Assembly: GCF_013141725.1 (NCBI RefSeq)
Contig: NZ_WHNZ01000013.1
Coordinates: forward strand, 124,001 to 188,000
Source of the DNA: Paenibacillus planticolens
GTDB lineage: Bacteria; Bacillota; Bacilli; Paenibacillales; NBRC-103111
Reading direction: 5' to 3'
DNA length: 64,000 bases
The position numbers and the translations under genes were made by a program. The notes under the pieces were generated by a model. The model did not search any database and was not told where the DNA came from. It was given only the letters and a program-made list of their open reading frames with translations. Shown one piece after another: positions 35,792 through 45,644 of the stretch. Positions within the stretch are counted from its first letter, which is position 1. Every line of letters begins with the position of its first letter.

Positions 35792-36586
35792 CTACAAATA
35801 TAGAGCATTTAAGGAGGAAATGAAGGCCGATGGGCAAATTATAGGTTCTTTATAAAAGACAGTTATGATATATGAAGTCACAGTTGGGATATATCCAATA
35901 CTACATTTAAAATGACTCAAAAGTTTGCCTAGATATTGGAATATAGTCCAGTCGTAATTAAACATTTCTACCATAAAACCACCGTTATAACACTCTATTC
36001 GCAAATACAAGGTTAAACAGCCTACCTTTAGAATTACACATTTCATATCGTGTTTTCTGGATTCGATACCATCATAGAGCAACTGAATTAATTCTCCTTC
36101 AGAACAAACAATTCCGAATGCCTCATCTAATTGATCAAAGGAATATAGGTTCCACTCGTTAGAGGGATTCTTATTTATCAACCATCCTGGTGGTACCCTA
36201 GTCAGAGCTGACAAAAATGAAACTAGATTTATATCAACACTGGCTCTCTTATTAACATGAATAAAAGTATTTAACTTAGTCGGAGTAACATCATAACTTT
36301 CTCCAATATCTTTCCAGGTAAAGTTCGTTGCACTTTGCGTTAAGAGAAGCCGTCTCCTTAGATGCATTTCACAAGAAAGCAATGTTTGGGGATACGTATC
36401 CATTTTCTTCATCAATAATGGGACCTCATACCAATAATCTTGACCATCGTCGTCGTGCTTTTTTATATACTTCTTTTCAGCATCCCTACGTACGATAATA
36501 TCATCTGAAGTTTTATCTAGTAAAAACTCCTTAAAGTAACCATAATGTCTGGGTTCCCAATATGTAGGATTTAGTTTAGATCGCAT
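35792..36586 (-). CDS. Uncharacterised 264-residue protein
   Basis: The protein starts MRSKLNPTYWEPRHYGYF. Its middle resembles a Cro/Xre-like or YdaS-like helix-turn-helix (FTWKDIGESYDVTPTKLNTFI at 89-109 and LVSFLSALTRVPPGWLINK at 120-138). The C-terminal 90 residues are beta-rich. This would suit a regulator with a sensory tail, but the match is weak. Position next to the recombinase trio and its own terminator suggest an independent transcription unit. Confidence 0.5.
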   Translation of the reverse strand: MRSKLNPTYWEPRHYGYFKEFLLDKTSDDIIVRRDAEKKYIKKHDDDGQDYWYEVPLLMKKMDTYPQTLLSCEMHLRRRLLLTQSATNFTWKDIGESYDVTPTKLNTFIHVNKRASVDINLVSFLSALTRVPPGWLINKNPSNEWNLYSFDQLDEAFGIVCSEGELIQLLYDGIESRKHDMKCVILKVGCLTLYLRIECYNGGFMVEMFNYDWTIFQYLGKLLSHFKCSIGYIPTVTSYIITVFYKEPIICPSAFISSLNALYL

Positions 36587-36922
36587 ACCATCACCATAAT
36601 TACACGGTAAGGCATTCGAGATCCAAAAGGTATCCTACTACAAATTTGTAGTAAACTTATAACTTACCACATCTAGGAAACCCTTGTAGTACAAACATTC
36701 AGAGGGACACATGGAATATTTTTTTGCCAATAACACACCATCCAAACCAATACCAAAACACAATAAATAATAAATTAAGCGCAACTGCATTAGTTTATTT
36801 AACACATACTAACCTCTCTCTTTCGCTTTAACAAACTAAAGTTTTTGCATATTACAAAAATAATATTTAAATCAATGGAAATAAATGGTTTGGTTTGATA
36901 GTGAATTGTCAACAATAAAAAT
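36587..36922. other. AT-rich gap before the recombinase trio
   Basis: About 340 bp between the uncharacterised gene and the nested palindrome at 36923. Mostly A/T runs and short repeats; no gene was seen. Confidence 0.4.
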
Positions 36923-37004
36923 AAGCCCTTATAGGTGTGTTTATCCCTTATGATACAGTTCTAAATAGACAGAACTATACCAGTAGAATCCACCCATAGG
37001 GCTT
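36923..37004. repeat. Nested palindrome at the left end of the recombinase trio
   Basis: An outer imperfect pair, AAGCCCTTATAGGTG with CACCCATAGGGCTT, encloses an inner perfect pair, AGTTCT (36957-36962) with AGAACT (36971-36976). It lies about 90 bp before the first recombinase. The right end (40661-40710) has a comparable nested structure, as expected of RIT-type element ends. Confidence 0.6.
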
Positions 37005-37096
37005 ACGACTTGTACAAGGTATTGCTTAACTAAATTAAGTATAGGCAATGTTGGAATGGTTGTAAAGAGTGAATTTATGATAAGGAGTTCAATCTC

Positions 37097-38476
37097 ATGA
37101 ACGTTGTGTCAAGTACTGTCTTCTCTCAGAGCCCTACCGTTGATCAACCGACTCTATTAGAATTTTTCTTCCAGCACCTAGAACGGAAATATTCACCGCG
37201 AAGTATCCAAAATCATCAACTCAATATCAATTACTTTATCTCTTATATGGTAACTACACATCTGCTAAGCCTCCAACAAGTGGTACTTGATTTGTTTTCC
37301 ACGGCCGTAATGGGATATGAAGATTTTCTGAATAAGCAAGTCGATAGCAAATCTATAAGCAAAGCCAGAAAGAAACGCCTGCTCTCAAGCCTCACTATCT
37401 TTTGTTCTTTTTTGGACGAGGAGAACCTCAGTACAGTGAAATTCAACATTTCTAAGACAGTTAAGGCAAAAAAATCAAAAATAAAAATTCTTAAAGAGAA
37501 AAAAGGGGATAAAATTTCTCCCCCTCCTTCTAAGTTATTCACATACCGGCAGAATTGCTCGATATTCAATCATTATTTAGATGAAGTAGAACGACTAGAT
37601 TTAAATTGCAAAAGAGAAAGGCAGTACAAAACATTATATTTCGTAGAATTCATTCGCTCTACTACATCATCAGATGTATCGATAGATGATAGTCTACGTC
37701 ATTTAAGTTCACATCAAATCAAAAATTACGAAAACTATTTAGAGAGAAAGATTGAATTAGATGAAATTGAAGGGTGTACTGCTTATGTAAAACTAAGACA
37801 TGCAAAGATATTTCTTGACCATCTATACCTTAACAATATCATTCCATTTAAATATTCCATCCCCCCTAAGTTTAAGCAACCTGCTTCACGTAGAAATTCT
37901 TTTGTTCGTGAAGAAGAAAGATATAAATTTGTGGAAGCCATCTGCAGTAACAGTTCGCCGCATCAAGTAAGAAATCTAGCAATCGCGAGCATATTGATCG
38001 ATACCGGCTGCCGGCCTATTGAAATATGCAATTTAAAATTAGGGGATGTCTCTACTACCGAATGTACATTAACATTCTTCAGTGCAAAATCCCAATTCCG
38101 AAAGCTCCAAGTGAATAAAGAGGTAATGGCATTCTTGAAAGACTATCTAGAGATTCGTAAAAGTATAGCTGCTGATACTGACGCTCTGTTTTTAACTATT
38201 GAAAATAAACCCATAACGACAGAATCAATTGGTACCATTTTCAATAAATACAATAAGTTAGCCTTTGGAAAAAATGTATTCAGCGCCTACGATTTACGTC
38301 ATACGTACGCAACATTAGCCCTGGATCAGGGTGAAGCATTAGAGACTATTGCAAAAACGCTCGGCCACAAAACTTGGGCCTCAACATTATATTACTACCA
38401 CCGAAATGCAAATCGTTTAAAAGAAAATACGATTTCTAATAATCCGTTTAAGCAGGTGATTGGTTTTGGCCATTGA
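37097..38476 (+). CDS. Tyrosine recombinase, first of a trio (RitA-like)
   Basis: This 459-residue protein has two predicted SAM-like core-binding regions (about 20-110 and 170-255) and a catalytic domain with DTGCRPIEI (Arg), YDLRHTYATLAL, LGHKTWASTLYYYH. The His of HxLR is Tyr here. It overlaps the next recombinase gene by 11 bp. Three adjacent, overlapping integrases of different lengths in one direction define recombinase-in-trio elements, thought to move as a unit at palindromic ends. AAGGAG lies about 10 bases before the ATG. Confidence 0.85.
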   Translation: MNVVSSTVFSQSPTVDQPTLLEFFFQHLERKYSPRSIQNHQLNINYFISYMVTTHLLSLQQVVLDLFSTAVMGYEDFLNKQVDSKSISKARKKRLLSSLTIFCSFLDEENLSTVKFNISKTVKAKKSKIKILKEKKGDKISPPPSKLFTYRQNCSIFNHYLDEVERLDLNCKRERQYKTLYFVEFIRSTTSSDVSIDDSLRHLSSHQIKNYENYLERKIELDEIEGCTAYVKLRHAKIFLDHLYLNNIIPFKYSIPPKFKQPASRRNSFVREEERYKFVEAICSNSSPHQVRNLAIASILIDTGCRPIEICNLKLGDVSTTECTLTFFSAKSQFRKLQVNKEVMAFLKDYLEIRKSIAADTDALFLTIENKPITTESIGTIFNKYNKLAFGKNVFSAYDLRHTYATLALDQGEALETIAKTLGHKTWASTLYYYHRNANRLKENTISNNPFKQVIGFGH

Positions 38477-39587
38477 AGTTTTTTCGAACTATGATTATAA
38501 GGAAATATGTAATGAACTGGGTATCTCCTATCAAGATTTATTATCACTAATTAATAACAGCTCAAAAAAAGATCAAAACGATAATTTCCCTGACGTATCC
38601 CTATTGCAGGCGATTGTCCTTTTTAGAGATTACCTAGATAACCAATATGAACTTCAAAAGAAATCAAAGACAACGCTGAATTATTATTTCTCTTTCCTTA
38701 ATCGGTTCGAGAAGTTCATCCAAGATAATCATCCCAACATTACGATCTCCTCAGTGACTGAAAATATCTTGCATGAATTCTTCAGTAAGTTTCATGGTCG
38801 AGAAAGCTCAGCATTGTCCCCCCGCACACAAAATACATACACATCTATCTTACGTAAATTTTTAGACTTCTGCTATAAAATGGACTATGTTGAGAAAGAT
38901 TACCGCTACCGATTTACTTGGTCAAAGATCTCCCTCCTTCCAAAATACTTTCAAGAAGAACAGATTGTGGAGATACTCGCTTTGGCAAAGCAGAAGACTT
39001 ATGGGTACCGTTACCATGCAATGATTTGCTTTCTACTTGGTACCGGCTGTAGGGTTGAAGAACTTCAACACGTTCGCGTCCAAGATTTTGACATTGAGAA
39101 TGATCTAATTTTCATTCGTAAAGCAAAGGGAAATAAGCAACGATATATCCCCATGTATCCAGAACTAAAGAAGGTGATCCTGGATTATTTAAACCTAACA
39201 CACGTCAAGGTATGGAGCCGAAACCATACTGGTTTCCTTTTCTGCAAAGAAGAAGTTGCTTGGAGCAATCGCGGAATACCTCTTGCGAAAAGCTCAATTC
39301 AGTATGCAGTATCCAGTATTCTGGAAAAACTCGGATACACTAAATTCTCTGCACATTCTTTCCGTCACACGTTTGCGGTCAGATGCTTACTAGCTGCTAT
39401 GAAGTTACATGACCTTAGCCTAATTTTGGGCCATGAGGATCCGAAAACAACTTTTATATACACACAAATGCTTCCGCTAGATTTAAAGAAAGCTGTCGCT
39501 GATAAGTTTCCATTCGCATTTGAGAAACTTATCAAGCAAATATTGGAGTTTGATGATAAAAATGAGGATGTTAGCAAGAGAAATTGA
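38466..39587 (+). CDS. Tyrosine recombinase, second of the trio (RitB-like)
   Basis: I start it at TTG 38466, seven bases after AGGTG inside the end of the first gene, giving about 373 residues. Core-binding residues lie at about 50-150. Catalytic motifs are GTGCRVEEL, FSAHSFRHTFAV (with His) and LGHEDPKTTFIYTQ (His and nucleophile Tyr). All required residues are present, so it may be the strand-cutting member. Its 3' end overlaps the third gene by 35 bp. Confidence 0.85.
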   Translation: MAIEVFSNYDYKEICNELGISYQDLLSLINNSSKKDQNDNFPDVSLLQAIVLFRDYLDNQYELQKKSKTTLNYYFSFLNRFEKFIQDNHPNITISSVTENILHEFFSKFHGRESSALSPRTQNTYTSILRKFLDFCYKMDYVEKDYRYRFTWSKISLLPKYFQEEQIVEILALAKQKTYGYRYHAMICFLLGTGCRVEELQHVRVQDFDIENDLIFIRKAKGNKQRYIPMYPELKKVILDYLNLTHVKVWSRNHTGFLFCKEEVAWSNRGIPLAKSSIQYAVSSILEKLGYTKFSAHSFRHTFAVRCLLAAMKLHDLSLILGHEDPKTTFIYTQMLPLDLKKAVADKFPFAFEKLIKQILEFDDKNEDVSKRN

Positions 39588-40533
39588 AGAATTCGTAACT
39601 ATCTCTAAAGTGTCCCTTGCCTCAAAAAATAAACACAAAAAACATCTACATCTTTTTATGACACACTTGACCGAAGTAGTCGGGGGGAAAGCAGAGGAGA
39701 TCGACTTAGAAAAAATCTATCTTTTAAAGGATACCCGAGGCGAGGTAATTACCTGGAGACCAATTGACTCTAGGATTATCAACTCCTACCTTTTATCTTG
39801 TTACGACAAGGGATATCACTATATGGCGTCTGCACGAGATTCACTAAGTTCATTTTTTAAGTATTTAGAACGCACTTACGATTTTGCGAATCCACTTCGT
39901 CAAGAGCGATTAAATATCCTTGAATTTAAAAAGGATACTGGACGTCGGGCAGCCCTCTCCAAGCACGATGTGTTACGTTTTTTAAATAGTCTGATTACTC
40001 ATAGTGATAATTTAAAACAAGATTTGATTCTATTTATACTGCTGCTAAGTACGGGATGTAGGATTGGCGAAGCGATTAGCCTTAAGGTCCATCAAATCAA
40101 TTTCGGAGAAGATACCATTCGTTTGGATAAAACAAAATCCAATAAAGGAAGAACACTCGTACTTCGCTCTGAATTTGGAGCACTTCTCAGATTGTATTGT
40201 CAGAAACAGGGGCTGATAAACGAGGATTCTCTATTTTTAAATACAGATGGTTATCCTATAACACAAAATTTTGTCAATGATAGGTATCAAAATTATCTGA
40301 GAGAAGCTAAGATACAGACTTTACCTCTTTATAGTCTCAGACATACATTCGCTACACTCTTGTATGAACAAGGAGTTGATTTTCTCATTTTGCAGCAGCT
40401 CATGGGACATGATAACATTGGGACTACAGAGGGTTATGTACAATCAAATTCTATTCGTAATTCAGGGATTACTATAGAGGAAAATACAATGATGTTTAAG
40501 AATATATTCAAAAAGTATAGGAGCGGAGGGTGA
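39553..40533 (+). CDS. Tyrosine recombinase, third of the trio (RitC-like)
   Basis: Started at ATG 39553 just after GGAG, about 326 residues. It has a core-binding region at about 12-110 and a catalytic domain with STGCRIGEAI, LPLYSLRHTFATLLY and MGHDNIGTTEGYV. As in the first gene, Tyr replaces the His of HxLR. The gene lies within the overlapping series of three, so all are made from one transcript. The trio looks intact, in contrast with the broken recombinases at 28205, 32441 and 33383. Confidence 0.85.
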   Translation: MIKMRMLAREIEEFVTISKVSLASKNKHKKHLHLFMTHLTEVVGGKAEEIDLEKIYLLKDTRGEVITWRPIDSRIINSYLLSCYDKGYHYMASARDSLSSFFKYLERTYDFANPLRQERLNILEFKKDTGRRAALSKHDVLRFLNSLITHSDNLKQDLILFILLLSTGCRIGEAISLKVHQINFGEDTIRLDKTKSNKGRTLVLRSEFGALLRLYCQKQGLINEDSLFLNTDGYPITQNFVNDRYQNYLREAKIQTLPLYSLRHTFATLLYEQGVDFLILQQLMGHDNIGTTEGYVQSNSIRNSGITIEENTMMFKNIFKKYRSGG

Positions 40534-40660
40534 ACCTATTTTTCAAAATCACCCTCCACCTAAAAATTCTTATTAAAGAATCTCCGATGAGCAAATCTTT
40601 TAGCTTGAAAGGGTATATGTAAGCTAGTGTTTGCTATATCCTGTCTAGCACCAAGCTAAT

Positions 40661-40710
40661 CATAGTTCGGTGGAACATGAAGAATTCCACCAGTTTTCGG
40701 ATCAACTATG
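40661..40710. repeat. Nested palindrome at the right end of the recombinase trio
   Basis: Outer arms CATAGTT (40661-40667) and AACTATG (40704-40710) enclose GGTGGAA/TTCCACC (40669-40675 and 40685-40691). It lies 128 bp after the third recombinase stop. GAACTAT of the left end appears here as its reverse complement ATAGTTC, a short terminal inverted match. Confidence 0.6.
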
Positions 40711-40773
40711 AACCAGTGCAGCCCCTATTTACTCTTATGGTGGAGCCACGAAAGATTGTTTGACATATCATTT

Positions 40774-41160
40774 TCATGTATCCATAAAAAGCTTCTCAAC
40801 AAACTTCACATCCGCAGGCGCAAATTGAAATTCCCGCAATTCTTCTATCGTAATCCATCGGTACTCATCATGGTCCACCAGAGCAATTTCACCACTTACA
40901 AATCTTGCACTATAAGCAATCAATTGAATATGAACCGCCCCATACCAATGATCATTCACTCCAAAAAACTCATACGGTTCAATCTCAATGTTCATCTCTT
41001 CCTTCAGCTCTCTCACCAAACAAGCCTCCGGTGACTCGCCTTCCTCTAGCTTCCCACCTGGGAATTCCCACAGCCCTCCCTGAGACTTCTCAGGCCGACG
41101 TCGTGCTATGAGCAATAGCCCTTCTTCATTTTCTATAATCGCTGCAGCTACTCGAATCAT
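40774..41160 (-). CDS. NUDIX hydrolase (MutT-like)
   Basis: This 128-residue protein has a full NUDIX box, GGKLEEGESPEACLVRELKEEM (at 35-56; key residues Gly35, Glu40, Arg50, Glu54, Glu55). MutT-type enzymes hydrolyse 8-oxo-dGTP or related nucleotides to monophosphates. Here it directly follows the PLD-helicase-DUF3427 gene (13-bp gap). NUDIX genes often accompany such helicases, so it more likely serves that system, perhaps in nucleotide signalling or clean-up, than general mutation avoidance. The substrate is unproven. Confidence 0.88.
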   Translation of the reverse strand: MIRVAAAIIENEEGLLLIARRRPEKSQGGLWEFPGGKLEEGESPEACLVRELKEEMNIEIEPYEFFGVNDHWYGAVHIQLIAYSARFVSGEIALVDHDEYRWITIEELREFQFAPADVKFVEKLFMDT

Positions 41161-41173
41161 TTCATCACACTTC

Positions 41174-44100
41174 CTATACGATACACTTATTAGCAGCCGG
41201 CACCATTACTGGCGGCATCTCTTCTTTTAACTGCCAGATGAAACTCATAGGCTTGCTGCCCTCATGTTTCACATATTCTGCTTCCCCTAGAAAAACAAAT
41301 GGTGACGTATAATCATTCTCTTCCTTATATTCACGAACAAATAGGGCGATTCGGTTGCCGGTCTCTCGGTGATGAATATACCTTTGCGCTGTTTTTGTAT
41401 CCTCTGATATCCGGCTCTGAGTCTGCCAGTGAAATAATCGCTCACTAATGGCATAGTCTTCATACAAAGTCGAAGGTGAAAAATCTTTATCCGATTTATT
41501 TAATGTGATAAAGAAAATATCTGTCTTCTTATCCTCAAAGTACTTTACACCTTCTCGAAAGGCTGGTGCCTTCTCTTCATTCCAAAGGCCAAATGCCGCT
41601 AATATCTGGTCAGTAGAATATTGGCAATGAATATCGATCGGACACGCGAATGGGAAATCATGTTTCTTATCGACGAAATCAATGTGGGCGAAGTTATATT
41701 TCAAAATATCAATAATCTCATCTCGAAATGCGGAATTAGATAAAATGAATTCAACTCCTGCTTCTATATCAACAAAACCTTGCTTCCTAGGCTCTGCCCG
41801 GTAAAAGATGTAATAAAATATATTTAGCATGAGTTGTTCTTCTTCTGTCATCGATTGCTTATCTTCCTCTATGTACGAAAGCATAAACTTCAATAACCTT
41901 CGAGAGTTAAGATTCAAAAGTGCAGGAATACGTTTTACCAATTCTGTTGGTGGAAGCTCAAAGGGCTCCAGCATGCCTGCCTCAACCATTAATCCCCTTA
42001 AGAATCTGTTACCGTTACGACCACCATATAGCTCAAATAAAGAAATTCCATGGTATTGGGTAAAATTCGTCAAAGTAAGCTTGAGTCCCGTATCTTCTTC
42101 AAAATACTTAATCTTATTAATTAAACTTCGACGATTAGTCGATGTTTGCTTCAAATTTCTTAAGATGTAATCCTTCGCTTGTTTCTCAAGTTGAATAAAG
42201 CTTCCCCTAGGTAAACTGGAGAATCCATTTTCCACATAATGCTGCACAGAGTGTTTCGTTTTCCCTAACAAAGAACGGAATTTCTCCTGAAAGTTATACT
42301 CCTTATGTGCTTGCCCAATGAAGTCTAGAACAGTAAGGCACTCTTTCCCCTCTGCCAAACGCAATCCACGACCAAGTTGCTGCAGAAAAACAGTCAAACT
42401 TTCTGTTGGACGTAAGAATAAAACGGTGTTCACTTCCGGGATATCCACGCCTTCATTGTAGAGATCCACTACAAAGATGAGCCTAATCTCCCCTCTAACA
42501 AGTCTACCCTTAGCCTGGCTTCGTTCTTGTTCACGAGAGTCACCATGTAACGCAATTGAGGGGATCCCCGCTTCATCAAATACTTTGGCCATATATAAAG
42601 CATGTTCGACACTCACGCAGAATCCTAAACCTTTAACCTCGTCCAAATCTGTTACGTACTTTTTGAGACTATTTAAAATTTGAGTAGCACGGATCTTATT
42701 GCTTGTGTATAGGCCCTCTAGCTCTCGTAGATCATAACCTCTGCGCGACCATTTCACTTGAGACAAATCCACGTAATCAGTTACTCCAAAATAATGAAAA
42801 GGTGAAAGTAATTTTCGATCTATTGCATCTGTTAATCGAATCTCAGCAGCAATGGTATAGTCAAAATAGGCTAAAATATCCTTCCCATCCATACGTTCTG
42901 GAGTTGCAGTCAAACCTAACAAAATTTCTGGCTGGTAATGGGTCAGAAGCTTTTGGTAGGAAGGCGCGGCAGCATGATGGAACTCATCCACGATAATAAA
43001 ATTATAAAAGTCACTTGTCGTGATCTCAGCTAATTTCATCGAGTTAAAACTCTGAATACTTATAAACAGATGATCCACCGATTGTGCTTGGTTGCTACCT
43101 ACATGAAGCTCTCCAAAATTAAGATCCTTTAAAATAAACCTGAACGTATCCCGGCTCTGCTTCAATATTTCCTCTCGGTGTGCAACAAAAAGTAGCTTCG
43201 CTCTCGGATTTTTCGCCCTATATCGCTTAAAGTCAAAAGCCGAGATCACTGTCTTACCAACACCTGTAGCTGCGACTAACAGATTTTTCATTCTTCCGAA
43301 CAAAGTCCGCTGGGCTTTCAGCTTCTCCAAGACTTCCTTTTGGTAGTCATAAGGCGTTAGGTCGAAATGGAAATGAAGCGCTTCATGCTCATTAATTTTC
43401 TTTTTTCCTAGAGCTTCTTTAAGTTGAGTCTCATGTTCTACGTTCTCAGGAGAAAAAAGTTTGAACTCCCTATCATTCCAGTAGCTCTCGAAAGTGGCTT
43501 CGATCTTTTTGAGCACATCATATGAATCCTTTTCTGTTACCTTCAGATTCCATTCCAAACCACTAGTAAGAGCTGGATTCGAAAGATTGGATGATCCTAC
43601 ATAAGCTGTTGTAAACCCTGTGTCTCGCATAAACACATAGGCTTTCGCATGTAGTCGAGTCCTATCCGTATCATAGGATATCTTAATTTGAGTATTGGAG
43701 AGCTTGCTTAATTCTAATACAGCCTTGTAATCAGTTGCTTCCATGTAAGTAGTTGTAATAACACGCAGCTGCCCACCGCTAGAAGTGAATTGCTCTAGCT
43801 GCTCCATGAGACATCGAAGACCGCTCCATTTGATAAAAGATACTAACAGATCTATCCGATCGGCCGTCACGATTTCATGCTTTAATTCATTCATCATGTT
43901 AGGTTCCGAGTGAGAACCTGTAAATAACGAGCTTTGGGATAACGGTGTTGCCGGTCGAAGTACCTTCTCATTTTTAATACCACGAACATGATTAAGCTTT
44001 GAGTAGACGTATGTTAATACTTCCCCCTGCTCATCAAGCTGTAGCTCATTGTACTCCTCTTGCCCTAGAGCTTCTTTCAGTGTAGCGATAATCTCATTGC

Positions 44101-44320
44101 ATGTTCTAACCTGAGCAAGTACGGCTTCTTCGTCACTACTTTGTTCCCGCACTGCTCTTAACGCTCTGCGTGTTACTGAAGCTAAGTAATTGGATAACAG
44201 CTTTCTAGCTTCCTCAGCATCTAGTTGCTCCTTGCCTATTTCATACAATGCCGGATCTAAGACCGACAACTGCTTCATCGTGATGTTATTTACGATCTGT
44301 TCGTAGAGTCCTTGTTTCAT
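41174..44320 (-). CDS. PLD nuclease-SF2 helicase-DUF3427 protein
   Basis: This 1,048-residue protein has three parts. A phospholipase-D-like nuclease domain holds RLHAKAYVF and GSSNLS (about 225-250). An SF2 helicase follows: Walker A ATGVGKT, VDEFHHAAAP (DEFH box), LTATPER and QQLGRGLR. The last 300 residues form the DUF3427 region. Proteins of this architecture act on DNA or RNA and occur in defence islands; the catalytic HKD half-site here is complete. AGAGGTG precedes the ATG. An attenuator-like hairpin with T-run lies only 14-40 bp upstream of the start, suggesting regulated read-through. Confidence 0.85.
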   Translation of the reverse strand: MKQGLYEQIVNNITMKQLSVLDPALYEIGKEQLDAEEARKLLSNYLASVTRRALRAVREQSSDEEAVLAQVRTCNEIIATLKEALGQEEYNELQLDEQGEVLTYVYSKLNHVRGIKNEKVLRPATPLSQSSLFTGSHSEPNMMNELKHEIVTADRIDLLVSFIKWSGLRCLMEQLEQFTSSGGQLRVITTTYMEATDYKAVLELSKLSNTQIKISYDTDRTRLHAKAYVFMRDTGFTTAYVGSSNLSNPALTSGLEWNLKVTEKDSYDVLKKIEATFESYWNDREFKLFSPENVEHETQLKEALGKKKINEHEALHFHFDLTPYDYQKEVLEKLKAQRTLFGRMKNLLVAATGVGKTVISAFDFKRYRAKNPRAKLLFVAHREEILKQSRDTFRFILKDLNFGELHVGSNQAQSVDHLFISIQSFNSMKLAEITTSDFYNFIIVDEFHHAAAPSYQKLLTHYQPEILLGLTATPERMDGKDILAYFDYTIAAEIRLTDAIDRKLLSPFHYFGVTDYVDLSQVKWSRRGYDLRELEGLYTSNKIRATQILNSLKKYVTDLDEVKGLGFCVSVEHALYMAKVFDEAGIPSIALHGDSREQERSQAKGRLVRGEIRLIFVVDLYNEGVDIPEVNTVLFLRPTESLTVFLQQLGRGLRLAEGKECLTVLDFIGQAHKEYNFQEKFRSLLGKTKHSVQHYVENGFSSLPRGSFIQLEKQAKDYILRNLKQTSTNRRSLINKIKYFEEDTGLKLTLTNFTQYHGISLFELYGGRNGNRFLRGLMVEAGMLEPFELPPTELVKRIPALLNLNSRRLLKFMLSYIEEDKQSMTEEEQLMLNIFYYIFYRAEPRKQGFVDIEAGVEFILSNSAFRDEIIDILKYNFAHIDFVDKKHDFPFACPIDIHCQYSTDQILAAFGLWNEEKAPAFREGVKYFEDKKTDIFFITLNKSDKDFSPSTLYEDYAISERLFHWQTQSRISEDTKTAQRYIHHRETGNRIALFVREYKEENDYTSPFVFLGEAEYVKHEGSKPMSFIWQLKEEMPPVMVPAANKCIV

Positions 44321-44340
44321 GGGTTCACCTCTCTAAAAAA

Positions 44341-44359
44341 GAGCACCACAAGGGTGCTC
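44341..44359 (-). terminator. Terminator/attenuator just upstream of the helicase start
   Basis: GAGCACC-ACAAG-GGTGCTC is followed on the minus strand by TTTTTT (44340-44335), and the helicase ribosome binding site follows at once. It ends the transcript of the 44558-45514 gene or attenuates the helicase gene. The 44360-44557 spacer has no gene. Confidence 0.7.
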
Positions 44360-44557
44360 GGTTTCTGTTTGAGACTTATTCTGGCATTTATGGGCTGGCT
44401 TCTACACATTTACCTTTTAAAATACTCATCGACAGTTAAATTTGAGCGAAATTTGTTTTGTCTCTTATATGTCGTATTATCTACAAATATATTATAGTAC
44501 TAAGAACATTCAGATGCATATATAGAGTATGACAAAAAGTGGTAATGCACCCTTCAC

Positions 44558-45514
44558 TTAATCTGTTGACGGCCACTGAAAATCTCGTCTATAATAAGTA
44601 TCTTTTAATTTCTTCAAATCGTATTCCCATTCATAAATTGCATGTGAATACTTCTTCGCACCGCCTTTTTGACGTTTTCTAGCTTTTACATTTGTTGCAA
44701 TTACATTCGCTACTTTTTCTAACCCGAGTTTAGGTAGCGCCTCATTTTCTAGGATAGTCCACCTTTTTGTTCGATTACTATCTGTTATTTTATATCCCAG
44801 TTTATGAAGAGGACTCTCCTGGCTAAATTGGCTTCCAACTTTTTGGGAGCCTGGTTTTAAAGTTTCTACGGCATAAGTGCTCGGCCACTTAAATTCATGT
44901 TTTTTAGTTTCGTTTACAGGGGTTATTATCTTTGGGATGACCCCCCATTCATTAATTTGAAATTGATGACCCGGTACTTGTTTTTTTATTTCGACAATAG
45001 CACTCTCATTCGCACAGACATATTTACATACAGGACATGCCCAAGCGGATGTATGAACATAGCCTTGAATCTTTCCATATTTAAAAGAAGCAAGATTAAT
45101 TTTTTCTGCTGTTAATGCTCCATTACAGCGGTAGCAAGTTTCAGCATCTGCAGGTTTTCTCCATATGGTTGCCATTTTTCTTAATCCTGGATATATTTTC
45201 TGAAGTGGCTGCTTTATCATAGTCTGTGGAGTTGATGATATTTGCGCTTTTGAATCATACTTTGGTTTTGATTCATAATTTGGCTTTAATATATGTTTTG
45301 TAGTTTGATTTTGGCGATACGCGGTCTTATGTAATGCCTGATTAGAAGCCCCCTTCGGACTTGTAATATCTAATTCATTAATCGGGGATTGATTTTTATT
45401 CGTTTCATCGTGCTTTTTGTGTTCATGATCTTGATAGGTTTTTAACTCTTTTTGTTTCAACAGATAAATACCTAAGATAACAATGACAAATACAATTACA
45501 ATAACTAGAAACAT
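44558..45514 (-). CDS. Membrane-anchored zinc-ribbon protein of unknown function
   Basis: This 318-residue protein has one N-terminal membrane helix (FLVIVIVFVIVILGIYLL), a long Lys/Asn/Gln-rich linker (20-115) and a zinc ribbon with CYRC (about 127-130) and CPVC (about 160-163). A C-terminal region includes WPSTYAVETLK, and the protein ends FQWPSTD. GAGGAG precedes the ATG. It sits between the AddA-like gene and the helicase gene on the same strand but is set apart by a large hairpin on one side and a terminator on the other. It may be unrelated to them. Confidence 0.6.
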   Translation of the reverse strand: MFLVIVIVFVIVILGIYLLKQKELKTYQDHEHKKHDETNKNQSPINELDITSPKGASNQALHKTAYRQNQTTKHILKPNYESKPKYDSKAQISSTPQTMIKQPLQKIYPGLRKMATIWRKPADAETCYRCNGALTAEKINLASFKYGKIQGYVHTSAWACPVCKYVCANESAIVEIKKQVPGHQFQINEWGVIPKIITPVNETKKHEFKWPSTYAVETLKPGSQKVGSQFSQESPLHKLGYKITDSNRTKRWTILENEALPKLGLEKVANVIATNVKARKRQKGGAKKYSHAIYEWEYDLKKLKDTYYRRDFQWPSTD

Positions 45515-45553
45515 CTTGCTCTCCTCACCTTAATAATAAATTCATTAACATCT

Positions 45554-45601
45554 CTTGACCTACCTAAAGGGACATGTATATGTACCTTTAGGTAGGTCAA
45601 G
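45554..45601. repeat. Perfect 17-bp inverted repeat hairpin
   Basis: CTTGACCTACCTAAAGG (45554-45570) and its exact complement (45585-45601) enclose a 14-base loop containing the near-palindrome ACATGTATATGT. No T-run follows on either strand. It lies between the AddA-like gene end and the next gene start, so it may stop or stabilise the transcript. Confidence 0.7.
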
Positions 45602-45644
45602 GGATGCACTGAAATAAATGGTAAATTGTTATGAATCAAATGTT

